This document shows, one piece after another, positions 24,904-34,490 of a stretch of DNA of 57,691 bases. Under the pieces are notes generated by a model. It was not told the DNA's origin, searched no databases, and saw only the letters and a program-made list of their open reading frames with translations. Source of the stretch: Oligoflexia bacterium (GTDB lineage Bacteria; Bdellovibrionota; Bdellovibrionia; JABDDW01); contig JADLCR010000094.1 of the NCBI GenBank assembly GCA_020847095.1, positions 1-57,691 of the forward strand, in the 5' to 3' direction. A program made the translations under genes and the position numbers. Position 1 is the first letter of the stretch. Each line of letters begins with the position of its first letter.

Positions 24904-24924
24904 CGGAGCCGAAAATTGGCTCCG
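24904..24924 (+). promoter_or_regulatory. Stem-loop in the leader of the Agl/Glt-like operon
   Basis: CGGAGCC and GGCTCCG form a perfect 7-base-pair stem around a 7-base loop, 25 bases upstream of the first start codon. No T-run follows, so it is not a terminator; it may stabilise the mRNA or act as a binding site. No convincing -35/-10 pair was found before it. Confidence 0.45.
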
Positions 24925-24949
24925 AATCTTATGACGAGGTGATTTTCAT

Positions 24950-25624
24950 ATGGAAGCTTTCGCAACTATCGCCGAAGCGTTTCGTAGCGGCGGTATCTGG
25001 ATGTGGTTAATATTTATGGCGCAAGTCGTGAGTCTTGCGATCATTGCAGAAAGGGTAATGGCCCTTTACTTGAGTCGCAAAGGCGGGCAGCGTCGTATTG
25101 CGAAGCAATTTGAAGAAGACATCAGAAAGGGTAACCTCGAAAAGGTTATCACTCGATCCCAAAATCTTGGTGGTTCAGACCCAATTGGAAAAGTAATCCA
25201 AGCAGGTTCGCAAGCAGCTCTCGATCTTGGTGGGCGAGAAGAAATTCAAGCTCGAATGGACGAAGTTCTGTTGGCTGAAAACACCCGAAATGAAAAGCGC
25301 ATTGGCTTTTTGGCCATGATGGGTAACGTCGGAACCTTGCTGGGTCTTTTAGGAACGATCATCGGTATGATCGAGTCCTTCTCATCGGTTTCAAGCGCTA
25401 ATCCAGTTGAAAAGGCGACAATGCTTTCTCACGGAATTTCGATTGCCATGCACGCAACGGCCTACGGCCTCATCGTGGCGATTCCCGCACTGGTGATGTA
25501 CTCGGTGCTTCAAAATCGCGCTAACATGTTGTCTGAAGATCTTAATCAAGGTGCCCTCATGGCATTCAATTGGCTGAGCTTCAGTAGCGATTCGATTTCC
25601 GGAAGAAAAACAAAGTCTAAGTAA
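24950..25624 (+). CDS. MotA/TolQ/ExbB-family proton-channel protein (AglQ-like)
   Basis: 224 residues with three membrane segments: about 15-40, 108-135 and 150-185. Family motifs include IGFLAMMGNVGTLLGLLGTIIGMIESF and HGISIAMHATAYGLIVAIPALVMY, the two helices lining the ion path. Five such subunits normally surround two ExbD/TolR-type subunits to turn proton flow into movement. Two ExbD-type genes follow directly, so this is the stator of the operon. Start ATG with GAGG upstream. Confidence 0.9.
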   Translation: MEAFATIAEAFRSGGIWMWLIFMAQVVSLAIIAERVMALYLSRKGGQRRIAKQFEEDIRKGNLEKVITRSQNLGGSDPIGKVIQAGSQAALDLGGREEIQARMDEVLLAENTRNEKRIGFLAMMGNVGTLLGLLGTIIGMIESFSSVSSANPVEKATMLSHGISIAMHATAYGLIVAIPALVMYSVLQNRANMLSEDLNQGALMAFNWLSFSSDSISGRKTKSK

Positions 25625-25650
25625 TTTTATCCCGTAAATCGGGAGGATTT

Positions 25651-26106
25651 ATGCACGTTGGTGGAAGACAATCGAAAAAAGATCTGAACTTCGAACTGAA
25701 TCTGATTCCTATTATGGATATTCTTTCAGTTTGTATCTGTTTCTTGCTCCTAACAGCAGTTTGGGTTCAGGTCGGCGCCATGCAGGTCAATCAAGCTCTT
25801 GATGGAACTGCACAAGGACAAACCAAAAACCCCCCAGCCATCTGGGCGACATTCAGAGCTGATGGAGGGGTGGATCTTGTCTTAAAGAACGGTCGAGGGA
25901 GCTTGTCTTCAACGGTCGTTAACCAGTCTGGGCGGCTTGCCTGGAAACAGTTAGTTGATTTCACAAAACAAGCACGGCGCCGAAATCCTGAGCTTCAGAC
26001 AGCCATCGTGGTGCCACAGAGAAATACGTCATATTCGGACCTTATGAATTTAATGGATGAATTGAAGACTTCTAACATCAGGGATATTGGGCTTTCGCCT
26101 ATTTGA
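25651..26106 (+). CDS. ExbD/TolR-family protein 1 (AglR/AglS-like)
   Basis: 151 residues: short cytoplasmic tail, one membrane helix (about 19-42) with the conserved proton-carrying aspartate (Asp23 in PIMDILSV), then a periplasmic domain with the TolR-like end VVPQRNTSYSDLMNLMDELKTSNIRDIGLSP. The ribosome binding site GGGAGG is 6-7 bases upstream. It is the first of two adjacent, divergent ExbD-type subunits. Confidence 0.88.
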   Translation: MHVGGRQSKKDLNFELNLIPIMDILSVCICFLLLTAVWVQVGAMQVNQALDGTAQGQTKNPPAIWATFRADGGVDLVLKNGRGSLSSTVVNQSGRLAWKQLVDFTKQARRRNPELQTAIVVPQRNTSYSDLMNLMDELKTSNIRDIGLSPI

Positions 26107-26118
26107 GGAGTTTGATCG

Positions 26119-26610
26119 GTGATTAGGCAAGAATTTATTAAAGGTATCATGAATCAAAGCGTGCTCGGCACCGTATCGGCTTTGAAGCCGAGTGGCCAGC
26201 GTGTCGGAAAAAGCCTAATCTTTAATCTTAGCTTAACATCACTCATAGATACATTTTCTGTTATCGTGATTTTTCTCCTTGTTAACTACTCAATGAATAC
26301 AAGTGATCTCACTATCAATAACAACATGAATCTTCCGACCGTGAATACAAGCGAGGGTATTCGCATGGGTGTCGTCGTTAGTATCAAAGATAATCGCTAT
26401 TACATTGATGATGTTCCAGTTCAAAGTCGCGATCTGGTTCGACGTCTCCTTGAGGCGAAAAAGAAATCAACAGAATCTCCCTCTAATTTAATCGTTCAAG
26501 CTGACAAGAAAACTGACTATTCAGTTTTGAATCCTATCATTCAAGCGGCGGCTCATGCAGGATATGAGCAGTTTAACTTCGCTGTTCTGCCATACGGGAG
26601 GAAAAACTAG
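26119..26610 (+). CDS. ExbD/TolR-family protein 2 (AglR/AglS-like)
   Basis: 163 residues from GTG with GAGGAG 8 bases upstream. The cytoplasmic segment is longer (about 34 residues) than in the first copy. The membrane helix holds the conserved Asp44 (SLIDTFSV), and the periplasmic end reads VQADKKTDYSVLNPIIQAAAHAGYEQFNFAVLP. Two unlike ExbD-type proteins with one TolQ-type protein is the arrangement of the myxobacterial AglRQS motor. The last base of its stop is the first base of the next start codon. Confidence 0.88.
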   Translation: MIRQEFIKGIMNQSVLGTVSALKPSGQRVGKSLIFNLSLTSLIDTFSVIVIFLLVNYSMNTSDLTINNNMNLPTVNTSEGIRMGVVVSIKDNRYYIDDVPVQSRDLVRRLLEAKKKSTESPSNLIVQADKKTDYSVLNPIIQAAAHAGYEQFNFAVLPYGRKN

Positions 26611-29570
26611 TGCATCGAATTGCCTCCCTCATATTCTGCCTCCTCTTTGGTTTTTCTGTGCTAGCTGAAAAGCTCGACACAGAAACAAATACGGTTGTCA
26701 TTGATAAACTTGAAAAAGTGTTGATGAACCTTTCTAGGGGCGATGAAACAAGAGAGAGCGTACTTCTGAGGCTCGGAGATCTTTACTCAGAGAGAGCTCG
26801 ACTTCGTTTCATGAATGATATGGAGGCCGAAGGTAAAATCGGCCGTGGGACCAGGCTTGATCGTGAGCGCGCGATAACTCTTTATGAAGAAGCCATTCAG
26901 GGACCATTTCAGGCGAGCCACAATGCCGCGATACTTCAACTTGGATACTTGTATGTTGCCCAGGAACACTATTCAAAAGCCCAAGCACTTTATGCGCAGG
27001 TCGTTGCTCGAAAGAAGCCCTACTCAAATGAAGTCTATGGATCTGCTTTGGCGGGGCAAGCGAGCGAAGCCTTTAGATTAGCAAAATATGAGCGGGCTCG
27101 AACGCTTTACGACAAAGCCTTACAAATCAAAGAACTGCCTAAGCGAGGCTTTGCATTGAATCGACGAGCTTGGGTCGCATTTCATTCGGGTCAGTATAAA
27201 GAAGCAGCGGATCGCATGTTCGGCCTGCTATCGGAGCCACAGTTTTTCACAAATCCCACGAACGGATCTGTTGATGTTGCCTTTCAGGAAGAATCTGCTA
27301 GGGATTTGGCGGCATTCTTAGCCCGCGGTCAAGTCACCGAACGGGAAATCAAGAAACTATTGTCTGTTTCACCGGAGCAATCAAAACAAGAAATCTTGCA
27401 ATCATTTTCAAGAGAACTTGATCGACTCGGAAAAAAACAAGCCGCACTTATGGTGCTCAAGCGCGCTCAAACCAATCCGGATTCTCAAGCTGAGAAGCTA
27501 GAAGGTCATATTCGATTTGCTCAGCTCCACTATGACATTGCAAAGAATCAGGAAGTTGTAAGTGAGTTAGAAAAATTGGCAACTCTTTGGAAATCCGAAG
27601 GTTGCGAGCCCGAGGCGGATTGCGAACAAATTCGAGTGAGATTTAGAAAGCTTGTCACCGATTGGGGGCGTGCTGAAGAAGAACATCCAAGTCGCCATCT
27701 CGTTCGTTCTTATGTTGCTTACGTTAATGTGTTTCCTGAATACGATATGGCATATTGGGGTGCTCAGGCGGCCAGAAAAAACTACGATTGGAAGACTGCC
27801 CAAAGATTATATCGCATGAGTTCGGATTTGCTGGCCCGGATATCAGATACGGCGAGAACGGCATCTCAACGAAGAATTTTCGAAGGCAGTCTCTTAGGTG
27901 ATGTTGAAGTGGCCGAGCTTGCAAAAGACACGGACGCTCGCGATGAGGCTTATCAAAGATATCTGAAATTGAATCCTGAAGGCAGTTACGCCCCGACAGT
28001 GAGATATCAAAAAGTAAAACTTCTTTATGACAAAGGACAATACCGTAACGCTGCCGATGGATTCTTGGAGATCGCTTTAGGTTCTGGTGGATCCAATCCA
28101 GAAATTCAAAACAAAGCAGCGGATCTCGCGCTCGATTCACTGGTGCTCGCTAAAGAACCTCACAAGATTGAGGAGTATGCGAATCGCTTATCAGGACGTT
28201 TTCCAAATCGAAGTGCGGAGTTTCAACGGATTTCAAGACAATCTGTTACCAATCAGGTGGCCCTAGTCATCAACAATCCAAAATCAGATGAGTCTGACGC
28301 GGAAGATGCACTCAAAAAATTGAAATCGGTCAAACTTGATGGCGCGACAACCGCCGAACAAATTGCACTATTCAAGAATCGCATAGCTCTTGCCGAGAAA
28401 ACACGAGACTTGGATGAAATCGAGCGTTCCTCTCAGGGGCTCTTGCAGATACGTGGACTACCGGAGTCCGACAAAGAATTTGCCCTTTCTCGACGGGCAT
28501 GGGCTGCTGAAATGAGATTAGATTTTGGTAAAGCCTACGCCATCTACAAAACCATGAAGTTATCTCAGTTGTCCTCGGCTGATCGTGAAGTTAAATTGGG
28601 AGTTCTTGCTGATCTTGCCGGAAGAAACGCCACACCCCATTATGAGGCTTTTCTTAAACTTTCTCGTAACTCTACGGCTGTTCAGTCTGTGGCTGCTCGG
28701 CTTATTCGCACGGCAAATAATCCTTCGAAGGCATTTAATAAGTATGAAGGTTACCTGAAAGCAAATGCGTCGCTTTACTCACTGGTTGCCCTTGAGATTT
28801 ACGCTCAGGACCGTGACTATCAAGCTGCCGAAAGACGTTTGATTAAGTCCGGTATGGGGCGCACTTCTGCAGGGGCTGTGTTCAGTCGGATTGCCTTTTT
28901 TCAATCGTTTGATCAATCCAGAAAAGCTTTAATCACCCAGCCAGTTAACGGGTCTTCAACGGCCGTGCTTGCAACGTCACTGCGACGGTATTTGAATAAT
29001 TTAAGTGATGTAGAGCAATTTGGGTTAAAAGCGGTTCGCTCGGGCGATCCGTTGGCGCAATTTGCAACCTTATCTGTTGCTCAAGCAGGATACGCTCGCT
29101 TGGCCGAATCCATTCAGAATTTGCCGATTCCACGCGGACTTAATTCAAAAGCTCAGAAAGAGTATCGAACACAACTAGAGTCTCAAGCCGAACCCTATCA
29201 GAAGAAAAGTGAGATCCTTGATCAGAAAGTCAAAGAACTTTGGAAGAAGGCCGATTTAGAAGACGAACTTGAAAAGACCTTAGCTTCAAGCCAAGGACCC
29301 ATTCGCCGACTCTTCGTGGATCAAGTGCGGTATTTAGAAACCGTTGCAAGTACTCGATATAAATCAGATCTTTCGGATATAAGAGACACCGATTCTAAGT
29401 CCCCAAGCGCCAGTCATATCCAAGAAGCTAAACGAAATGTTCAGGCTGACCCATTTAATACGGGTCGAATTAACAAATTAAAAGAGCTGCTCCAGCAAGC
29501 CGGCGATGAAACCTTTGTTGGTTATCTGGACGCCCGAATTCAATCGATAGAAGGTGGGAGACGATTATGA
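26610..29570 (+). CDS. Large periplasmic TPR-repeat protein
   Basis: 986 residues; GTG start with GGGAGG upstream and a signal peptide (IASLIFCLLFGFSVLA). The mature protein is helical almost throughout, with TPR-like units such as HNAAILQLGYLYVAQEHYSKAQALYAQVV, YGSALAGQASEAFRLAKYERARTLYDKAL and YQKVKLLYDKGQYRNAADGFLEIA. TPR solenoids act as scaffolds; in the Glt machinery large TPR proteins link motor and outer membrane. The next gene starts within its last four bases. Confidence 0.85.
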   Translation: MHRIASLIFCLLFGFSVLAEKLDTETNTVVIDKLEKVLMNLSRGDETRESVLLRLGDLYSERARLRFMNDMEAEGKIGRGTRLDRERAITLYEEAIQGPFQASHNAAILQLGYLYVAQEHYSKAQALYAQVVARKKPYSNEVYGSALAGQASEAFRLAKYERARTLYDKALQIKELPKRGFALNRRAWVAFHSGQYKEAADRMFGLLSEPQFFTNPTNGSVDVAFQEESARDLAAFLARGQVTEREIKKLLSVSPEQSKQEILQSFSRELDRLGKKQAALMVLKRAQTNPDSQAEKLEGHIRFAQLHYDIAKNQEVVSELEKLATLWKSEGCEPEADCEQIRVRFRKLVTDWGRAEEEHPSRHLVRSYVAYVNVFPEYDMAYWGAQAARKNYDWKTAQRLYRMSSDLLARISDTARTASQRRIFEGSLLGDVEVAELAKDTDARDEAYQRYLKLNPEGSYAPTVRYQKVKLLYDKGQYRNAADGFLEIALGSGGSNPEIQNKAADLALDSLVLAKEPHKIEEYANRLSGRFPNRSAEFQRISRQSVTNQVALVINNPKSDESDAEDALKKLKSVKLDGATTAEQIALFKNRIALAEKTRDLDEIERSSQGLLQIRGLPESDKEFALSRRAWAAEMRLDFGKAYAIYKTMKLSQLSSADREVKLGVLADLAGRNATPHYEAFLKLSRNSTAVQSVAARLIRTANNPSKAFNKYEGYLKANASLYSLVALEIYAQDRDYQAAERRLIKSGMGRTSAGAVFSRIAFFQSFDQSRKALITQPVNGSSTAVLATSLRRYLNNLSDVEQFGLKAVRSGDPLAQFATLSVAQAGYARLAESIQNLPIPRGLNSKAQKEYRTQLESQAEPYQKKSEILDQKVKELWKKADLEDELEKTLASSQGPIRRLFVDQVRYLETVASTRYKSDLSDIRDTDSKSPSASHIQEAKRNVQADPFNTGRINKLKELLQQAGDETFVGYLDARIQSIEGGRRL

Positions 29571-29842
29571 AGTTATTGATCAGTCTTGTCATCGCATTAT
29601 CGGGCCAATGGGCGTTAGCTAAGTCACCAACTAAAGCGTCTGAACGATCACCTGTGACAAAGGTGAAGAGAAACGAAAAGTTCAAAACCGAATTAGACTT
29701 TTCGGATCGAGCCGTAAAGGGACAGTTTCAACAGCCTTCATCGGGAGTAGTGACTGTCGAGAACGAAAAGGCAATTGACGATTTATTAGGTATTAGAAAG
29801 CACTTTAAAGATCGAATGAAGGAATCGGCTAACCGCCATTGA
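29567..29842 (+). CDS. Small exported protein in Agl/Glt-like operon
   Basis: 91 residues: signal peptide (MKLLISLVIALSGQWALA), a basic linker, then FSDRAVKGQFQQPSSGVVTVENEKAIDDLLGIRKHFKDRM. It is not a family I can name. Coupling with both neighbours (ATGA overlap upstream) and its signal peptide suggest a small periplasmic subunit of the same machine. Confidence 0.7.
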   Translation: MKLLISLVIALSGQWALAKSPTKASERSPVTKVKRNEKFKTELDFSDRAVKGQFQQPSSGVVTVENEKAIDDLLGIRKHFKDRMKESANRH

Positions 29843-29850
29843 AGGTGATT

Positions 29851-31020
29851 ATGGTTTCGAAGTTGGTATTAGAGAATAAGTTAGGTCAGGTCGTAAGACA
29901 GATTCAATGGAAGGGACAAGATTTTCATCTTGTCTACCGCCATGATACTCGCCGAGTCGTAGCTATTAGTGATCTTAGTCAGCTTGATCATGAGTCGATT
30001 CCTTACACCATCATAAGTCAGGTGGGTTCAAAAGATTTAAGCCATACAAAAGGATTTAAGGTAGGGGCGTTTGGATCGCTTCGCCTAGTTTCTTCAAATG
30101 ATGAGATGCACCTTAGCCCCTCTATTGAGCTTACCAAAGAAGAAGAAGATTTATTTCCGTTTGTATTTAAACGTACTTTAGTTGCCACAGTGGCTTTATT
30201 GGCCATTATTTTCTTACTTTCATTCTTTGTCGGTGAAGAGGAACCTGAAGTTGTGGTGGTGAGAATCACTCCGACTCAGCCATTACCTCCGCCGCCGGTC
30301 GTTGCTCCTGTTGAAAAGCCAATCCCACAAGCCCAATCCCAAGTGAAACCTAAAAAGGTGGTTCAAAACAAGGTTGCCCGACCAACCCATGCGCCAATTA
30401 AAACCATGGGAGCTTTAGCCGTACTTGGCAGTCTCAACGGCAAATCGAAGCAAGTCGGTGGACTCGCTTCGGCTCAAGTTCAAACGAGTCGTGGCGTAGG
30501 TCTTGGCGGCGGTACTCAAGGAAGCGGCGGTGTTCAAACGGCCTATTATGGCAAGGGTTTGATGGCGGCTCCCTTAGGCCCCGGCGCGCGTGCCTCTGGA
30601 GCTGGTGGTTATGGCACTCGCGGCAAGGGCGGCGGCCAAGCTGGTTACGGACAAATGAGCCTAGTTGGAAGCTCATCTGGTTTTTTTGAACCCGTTGGTC
30701 GTGAGATGGTGATTGAAGGAGGTTTGACTCGAGAACAAGTCGACGCCGTCATTCGCCGAAATCTCGGTCAGGTGACCTACTGCTACGAGCGAGTGCTTCA
30801 GACAAATCCAAATCTTGGGGGCCGAGTGGCTCTCAAGTTCTTTGTTAATGGCGGAGGTCAAGTAAGCTCTGCCAATATTACGAGTTCAAGTCTTGGAAGT
30901 CCTGAAATTGAAAAATGTTTGGTGACGCGTCTCAAGGGTTGGCAATTTCCCAAGCCACGAGGCGGAGTTACTGTGAAAGTTAGTTACCCCTTCGTCTTTA
31001 ATAAAGTGACGCAAGGGTAG
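29851..31020 (+). CDS. AgmX/PglI C-terminal domain protein, TonB-like energy transducer (GltG/GltJ-like)
   Basis: 389 residues from ATG 29851, chosen because GAAGG lies 5 bases upstream (a TTG at 29839 overlapping the previous stop is an alternative). Order: cytoplasmic domain of about 105 residues that might be a degenerate FHA fold; one membrane helix (about 112-133); a Pro-rich stretch (PTQPLPPPPVV); a Gly-rich stretch; and an AgmX/PglI C-terminal domain of about 95 residues with two cysteines (YCYERVL and EKCLV). This layout resembles TonB, spanning the periplasm to pass motor force to the outer membrane. Confidence 0.85.
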   Translation: MVSKLVLENKLGQVVRQIQWKGQDFHLVYRHDTRRVVAISDLSQLDHESIPYTIISQVGSKDLSHTKGFKVGAFGSLRLVSSNDEMHLSPSIELTKEEEDLFPFVFKRTLVATVALLAIIFLLSFFVGEEEPEVVVVRITPTQPLPPPPVVAPVEKPIPQAQSQVKPKKVVQNKVARPTHAPIKTMGALAVLGSLNGKSKQVGGLASAQVQTSRGVGLGGGTQGSGGVQTAYYGKGLMAAPLGPGARASGAGGYGTRGKGGGQAGYGQMSLVGSSSGFFEPVGREMVIEGGLTREQVDAVIRRNLGQVTYCYERVLQTNPNLGGRVALKFFVNGGGQVSSANITSSSLGSPEIEKCLVTRLKGWQFPKPRGGVTVKVSYPFVFNKVTQG

Positions 31021-31031
31021 GAGTGAAACTC

Positions 31032-32462
31032 ATGAAGAAGCTAAATTATAAACTGTTTATTCTCTTGGCCTTGGGAGTGGCGGCTTGCGCTAAGTCGGAT
31101 CCAAATCCTGCCAAAGACTACGCGGATTTGCCGGTTGTAAAACCCCATGGGGAAGTCGCTCCGACTCAGCAAGAAATGACAAATCCTTTTGTAATAGATG
31201 TTGTTGGCCCTTACGACCAGAACGTGGCTCAGTTTTCGGAAGGCGAAACCAAAACCATTCAATTAAGTGTTAGGGTTTTGGAGCCAGATATCAAACGCTT
31301 TGTCCTTCGCGCTTTCGACTTACCAAAAGGAATGGTCTTTGGACAAAACCCTCAAGTCAAGAATCAGTATACTTTGACTTGGACTCCTAAGTTGATCGTA
31401 CCTGCAGGCCAACCTGATACGAAGTTTACGATCCGATTGGAAGCGGCGGTGGTAGAAACCCGAGACCCCAGACTTCGCTCGATTGTCAAGAATCACAATC
31501 TTCAGATCGTTGTTGCCGCTAATAGAAAAGTACCTGTGATCGAAGGGCTTTCTTGGGGAGCACAAGTAAAATCCGATGGCCAGCGAGCTCACTTTGAAGA
31601 AGGTTCTGTTATTCCGTTTGCAGTGGTCATTTCTGATCCCTCAAGCTTTTCAAACATTCCTCCCAAAATGAGTCGAGTTCCATATGAAGATGGTGGCAAC
31701 TCAGAAACTTTCAAGGCCGATGCTTTAGGGTTTGTAAGACCGGATCGCAATGCCGGGGCCCCCAGGAAAGTAGATAACAACGGTAAATGGGAATTTCGTT
31801 ATATCCTTGACTTAAAATCCATGACCCTTCCAACTCCACTTAAACGGGATGGGTCCTTTGATTTGGATGCTGATAGCGTGAACATGTGCTTCAGTTTTCA
31901 AGGTGAGAGTCAAGCAGGTGTTCCTTCGGCAGATTATCCATTCTGTTTTTCAGTGAGCTTTAAATCTAAAGCGCCTGAAATTGTTTGGCCCGATACTCAA
32001 GGTAAGGGCTATATCACTTTGAGAGCTAACGCCTTAAATCGAATCACGTTCTTTGTTCGCGCCGTAAATGGTCGTGGATCATTAGATATTCAAGGAACTG
32101 ATTTTGAGGCATTACCAGGTCCTGCAACGCTCGTTTGTGCAAAAGCCAAAGACAATCAAGTTATTAGAACCTGTGAAATTGAATGGTTCGTATCTTGCGA
32201 TATGCCCTCTCCTCAAGTGGTCGAAGTTAAAGCCACCAATAAAGTGGGAAATCGAGAGAACTTCAATACGAGTCGCCGAGAGTTTAGGGTTGAAAAAAGT
32301 GGCGATGCTTGCCCACCCCCGACTCCTCGTCCGGCAAAAAAGGTAAAGAAAACAATTGTTCCTGTTCCCGAAGAGACTCCAGTGCCGGCTCCATCGGTTC
32401 CGGCTGCTGAACCGTCACCTTCGCCAGCTACAGAGCAAAAGCCCTCAGGAGGTAAGTCATGA
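31032..32462 (+). CDS. Lipoprotein in Agl/Glt-like operon (GltK-like position)
   Basis: 476 residues from ATG 31032 (GGAG 9 bases upstream; GTG 31023 is too close to it). Lipobox LGVAAC. The body is strand-rich with repeats that look like Ig-like/cadherin-type folds (for example EGETKTIQLSVRVLEPDIKRFVLRAFDLPKGM), and ends in a Pro/Glu/Lys-rich tail. No firm family. Position between the TonB-like gene and the barrel gene suggests an outer-membrane lipoprotein partner. Confidence 0.75.
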   Translation: MKKLNYKLFILLALGVAACAKSDPNPAKDYADLPVVKPHGEVAPTQQEMTNPFVIDVVGPYDQNVAQFSEGETKTIQLSVRVLEPDIKRFVLRAFDLPKGMVFGQNPQVKNQYTLTWTPKLIVPAGQPDTKFTIRLEAAVVETRDPRLRSIVKNHNLQIVVAANRKVPVIEGLSWGAQVKSDGQRAHFEEGSVIPFAVVISDPSSFSNIPPKMSRVPYEDGGNSETFKADALGFVRPDRNAGAPRKVDNNGKWEFRYILDLKSMTLPTPLKRDGSFDLDADSVNMCFSFQGESQAGVPSADYPFCFSVSFKSKAPEIVWPDTQGKGYITLRANALNRITFFVRAVNGRGSLDIQGTDFEALPGPATLVCAKAKDNQVIRTCEIEWFVSCDMPSPQVVEVKATNKVGNRENFNTSRREFRVEKSGDACPPPTPRPAKKVKKTIVPVPEETPVPAPSVPAAEPSPSPATEQKPSGGKS

Positions 32463-33178
32463 AAACCGGTGTAATGTTTATTTTAACTCTTGTTGTTGCA
32501 CAGGTGAGCTTGGCAAAGCCTAAGATTGACATCAAGAAGGATTTCGACTCTCTCGGAACCAATTCGGCAATTGCTGAAAAAGCCCAGGAGCTGGATCCAG
32601 AAAATCGAGTGCGAATTGTTCAGAATCGCAAAGTTGACCGGACGAACCGGCTCGAACTCGGATTCAATTATGGGCTTGTAACGGGTGGCGATGCTTACTA
32701 CAAAACTCAGAATATCGGTGGTTTGCTTGAGTGGCATTTTAATCCAAAGTTTTCAGCAGGATTAAGATACAGCAAAGCACTCAACTCGTTAACTTCAGAG
32801 GGTGATTCACTCTATAAAGATGCGCAACGACGATATCAGGCCGATCCGACTTCTGGTTATGCAGTTCCGGACCTAGATTATCCCATCGAAACAGGTTTGG
32901 TTACGGTCAGCTTCTATCCTGTTTACGGGAAATTCAATTTCTTTGAGTTAGGTGTTGCTCACTTCGACTTTTACGCCATTGCAGGATACGGAAAAATGAA
33001 TTTGAAGTCAGGTCAAACTGACACGTACACGGCGGGTATTGGAGTTGGTCTGTGGGCTGCTCAGAATCTGGCGATGCGTCTTGAAGGTCGATGGCAGCCC
33101 TACATGGACAAGGTTTTCACAGGCGAACGGAGACTTGACACGGTTGTGGTAAACGCAACCCTTAGCGTATTGTTATGA
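32459..33178 (+). CDS. Outer-membrane beta-barrel protein (GltA/GltB-like)
   Basis: 239 residues with signal peptide (MKTGVMFILTLVVAQVSLA). After a charged N-terminal segment the chain shows barrel strands: RLELGFNYGLVTGG, GGLLEWHFNPKFSAGLRYSKAL, LVTVSFYPVYGKFNFFELGVAHFDFYAIAGYG, and ends in VVVNATLSVLL. This matches the outer-membrane beta-barrel domain proteins of gliding/sporulation machines. It starts at ATG with AGGAGG upstream, overlapping the previous stop. Confidence 0.8.
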   Translation: MKTGVMFILTLVVAQVSLAKPKIDIKKDFDSLGTNSAIAEKAQELDPENRVRIVQNRKVDRTNRLELGFNYGLVTGGDAYYKTQNIGGLLEWHFNPKFSAGLRYSKALNSLTSEGDSLYKDAQRRYQADPTSGYAVPDLDYPIETGLVTVSFYPVYGKFNFFELGVAHFDFYAIAGYGKMNLKSGQTDTYTAGIGVGLWAAQNLAMRLEGRWQPYMDKVFTGERRLDTVVVNATLSVLL

Positions 33179-34485
33179 AATTGATGTTGTTGGTCATTTC
33201 ATTCTTATTTCAAACTGCGGCATTCGCTCAGAGTGTTGCTGGAGAGGAAGCTGTTCAGGCGCTGAATCAGTATAAGAATGGGGCTAAAGTCTCAGGAATT
33301 GAGGCCCTTTTGCGAGTTTCAAAGCCCAAGCAAATACCGCCAGACGTTAAGAGTGACTGGAATCAAGCGACTGAAAAAGACAATGAAACCTGGAAACAAA
33401 TTGGTACCCGTTGGACAGCTCCTTTCTCAGGAGTTTTGGATGGAAATTTCGAGAATCATCTTCGGGCTTGGCAACTCAGAGCTAGGGATATCAAAAGCAG
33501 CGCCGATGAACGATCCGTCGAAGAGCTGATCTCTGTATTGCCAGAAAATGGTGACGCTAAAACTTGGGCGCAATGGCAATTGGCAATGCATTATGGGATT
33601 GAAAATAAAACCAAAAGTGCCAGCCGAGTTCTGCAATCGATACTGGATAGCGATCAAGAATTGATCGATCAAAACCAAGTTCTTTTGGCAGTGGCTCGTA
33701 TCTTTTATCAAGAGAACCGCCTTGATTTATCAGCGAAGTATTTTCGCATGATTGATAAGTCCTCGGATTACTGGCTCGACTCTGTTGAAGAACGCGCTTG
33801 GATTACAACTAAACAAAAGGCCTATGACAAAACCCTCGCTGACTTAACGACGACGCTATCGTCACTTTGGGAAAATAAAACAGGTCCTGAGTCTTTCTTC
33901 TTGGCCATGTTCTCAAATCTCAAGCTTTGTGATTATAAGAGGATATTTGAGCTGACATCATTATTTAAGAAGAGGTTTTTGCCTCGAGTGGTCGCCCTGC
34001 AAGATTTAGAGCGGCGTGGATTTAATGATGCGTCTCAATATGTGATCGATGAGTTTAAAGACGGCGATCACCCTAAAATTAATAGTGAACGCGCATTAAA
34101 GCTTCCGCGGTTTGTTGATCGAGATGAACTGCTCAAGCGTGAGGCCGAAGCATTACAGATCGTAGAAGACGAACAAAAAGAAAACGGAAATGCCCTGACA
34201 TCAGTTTCATTAATGAATATTAAAAATCGCATTGCGACTCGGTTTAAGCAACTGGCACGTGCGGATCTTGAAGAAATCAAAAAGAACTTAACAAAGATTC
34301 AACTTGTCGAGGCCGAAGCAATTCAAAGAATGCACCTTAATCCTAAATTGGCTGAGAAAAAGGGAAGAAGTAAAATTTCAGACGGGCTCTCGACAATCGA
34401 ATTCCCTTATGACGAAGAAGTTTGGCTTGATGAATTAGATAATTACCATGTGGACGCCCGCGGGTGCCCCACCAAGGGAGGATGA
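33175..34485 (+). CDS. Periplasmic helical-repeat protein (GltC-like position)
   Basis: 436 residues: signal peptide (MKLMLLVISFLFQTAAFA) and a helical, charged mature part with TPR-like segments (TWAQWQLAMHYGIENKTKSASRVLQSIL, QVLLAVARIFYQENRLDLSAKYFRMI). Gene order barrel-then-TPR matches gltA-gltC in myxobacteria, but sequence identity to GltC was not checked. It has an ATGA overlap with the barrel gene and no clear ribosome binding site of its own. Confidence 0.7.
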   Translation: MKLMLLVISFLFQTAAFAQSVAGEEAVQALNQYKNGAKVSGIEALLRVSKPKQIPPDVKSDWNQATEKDNETWKQIGTRWTAPFSGVLDGNFENHLRAWQLRARDIKSSADERSVEELISVLPENGDAKTWAQWQLAMHYGIENKTKSASRVLQSILDSDQELIDQNQVLLAVARIFYQENRLDLSAKYFRMIDKSSDYWLDSVEERAWITTKQKAYDKTLADLTTTLSSLWENKTGPESFFLAMFSNLKLCDYKRIFELTSLFKKRFLPRVVALQDLERRGFNDASQYVIDEFKDGDHPKINSERALKLPRFVDRDELLKREAEALQIVEDEQKENGNALTSVSLMNIKNRIATRFKQLARADLEEIKKNLTKIQLVEAEAIQRMHLNPKLAEKKGRSKISDGLSTIEFPYDEEVWLDELDNYHVDARGCPTKGG

Positions 34486-34490
34486 TTCCC

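Noticed and set aside
24712-24949. Riboswitch before the motor operon
   Set aside because: Only one short hairpin after an unrelated terminator is present; no conserved riboswitch core was recognised.
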